Shown here: positions 6,380 to 6,459 of the stretch, in pieces
How the letters are laid out: each line of letters starts with the position of its first letter
How positions within the stretch are numbered: position 1 is the stretch's first letter
From: Planctomycetaceae bacterium
GTDB lineage: Bacteria; Planctomycetota; Planctomycetia; Pirellulales; Pirellulaceae
DNA: 6,459 bases
Direction: 5' to 3'
NCBI GenBank assembly: GCA_007129635.1
Contig: SKVE01001011.1
Span: forward strand, 1 to 6,459
The notes under the pieces: generated by a model
What the model saw: the letters and a program-made list of their open reading frames with translations, nothing else
Databases searched by the model: none
Told to the model about the DNA's origin: nothing
Position numbers and translations under genes: made by a program

Positions 6380-6459
6380 CGGAAATTTTGATGGCAGAGT
6401 CTTGCATTTCTAGGAAAAATAGGTAATCCTAAAGAGACGATTCTCGATAACGAATGGGC
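6380..6459. other. AT-rich end of window with no recognised gene
   Basis: The base composition turns AT-rich compared with the coding DNA to the left, as expected for an intergenic region. I see no ORF with a ribosome site, no RNA gene and no convincing promoter. It may be upstream DNA of a gene beyond the window. Confidence 0.4.

Noticed and set aside
6391..6407. Sigma54-like TGGCAG-N4-TTGCAT near the right edge
   Set aside because: The GG and GC elements are one base too close (9 instead of 10 between them), a spacing that normally abolishes sigma54 recognition.

Overview
The window holds a complete or nearly complete SOS-type mutagenesis cassette, imuA-imuB-dnaE2, on the minus strand. A divergent gene for a lipoprotein-type peptide methionine sulfoxide reductase (MsrB) lies on the plus strand. 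The DNA is GC-rich with strong codon bias, which produces many long spurious ORFs antisense to, or out of frame with, the real genes. The organism is a GC-rich bacterium. The split imuA/imuB/dnaE2 operon, the RecA-like ImuA with a degenerate P-loop and the secreted MsrB would suit a planctomycete (Pirellulales-like). This is a guess from overall look only, because the window has no taxonomic marker.

Layout from left to right: dnaE2 fills 3132..1 (minus) and runs off the left edge. Its last visible residues are SRDF, and DnaE2 proteins typically end in SRDFH or similar, so probably only one or a few residues and the stop are missing. imuB (4723..3140, minus) ends 7 bases before the dnaE2 ATG. 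imuA (5393..4626, minus) overlaps the start of imuB by 98 bases. The imuA promoter region (about 5400-5455) has a good sigma70-like promoter and three GTATA blocks on a 10-bp phase. This is a plausible but unproven operator for a LexA-like repressor. A second sigma70-like promoter (5603-5630) drives msrB (5671..6291, plus). The last 168 bases hold a weak possible terminator and AT-rich DNA with no recognised gene.

How the genes work together: DnaE2 is the C-family error-prone polymerase that carries out synthesis. ImuB is a Y-family-like protein that has lost its catalytic acidic residues and serves as an adaptor to the beta clamp. ImuA is a RecA/SulA-like accessory protein. In the bacteria where this trio has been studied, it is induced by DNA damage and makes mutagenic translesion synthesis possible. 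MsrB repairs oxidised methionine (the R-sulfoxide) and here is probably exported and lipid-anchored. It is a separate transcription unit, and any link to the cassette beyond shared stress biology is speculation. I see no mobile element, CRISPR array, RNA gene or clearly new system. The most interesting points are the regulatory architecture upstream of imuA, the imuA/imuB overlap and the in-frame tandem repeats inside imuB.
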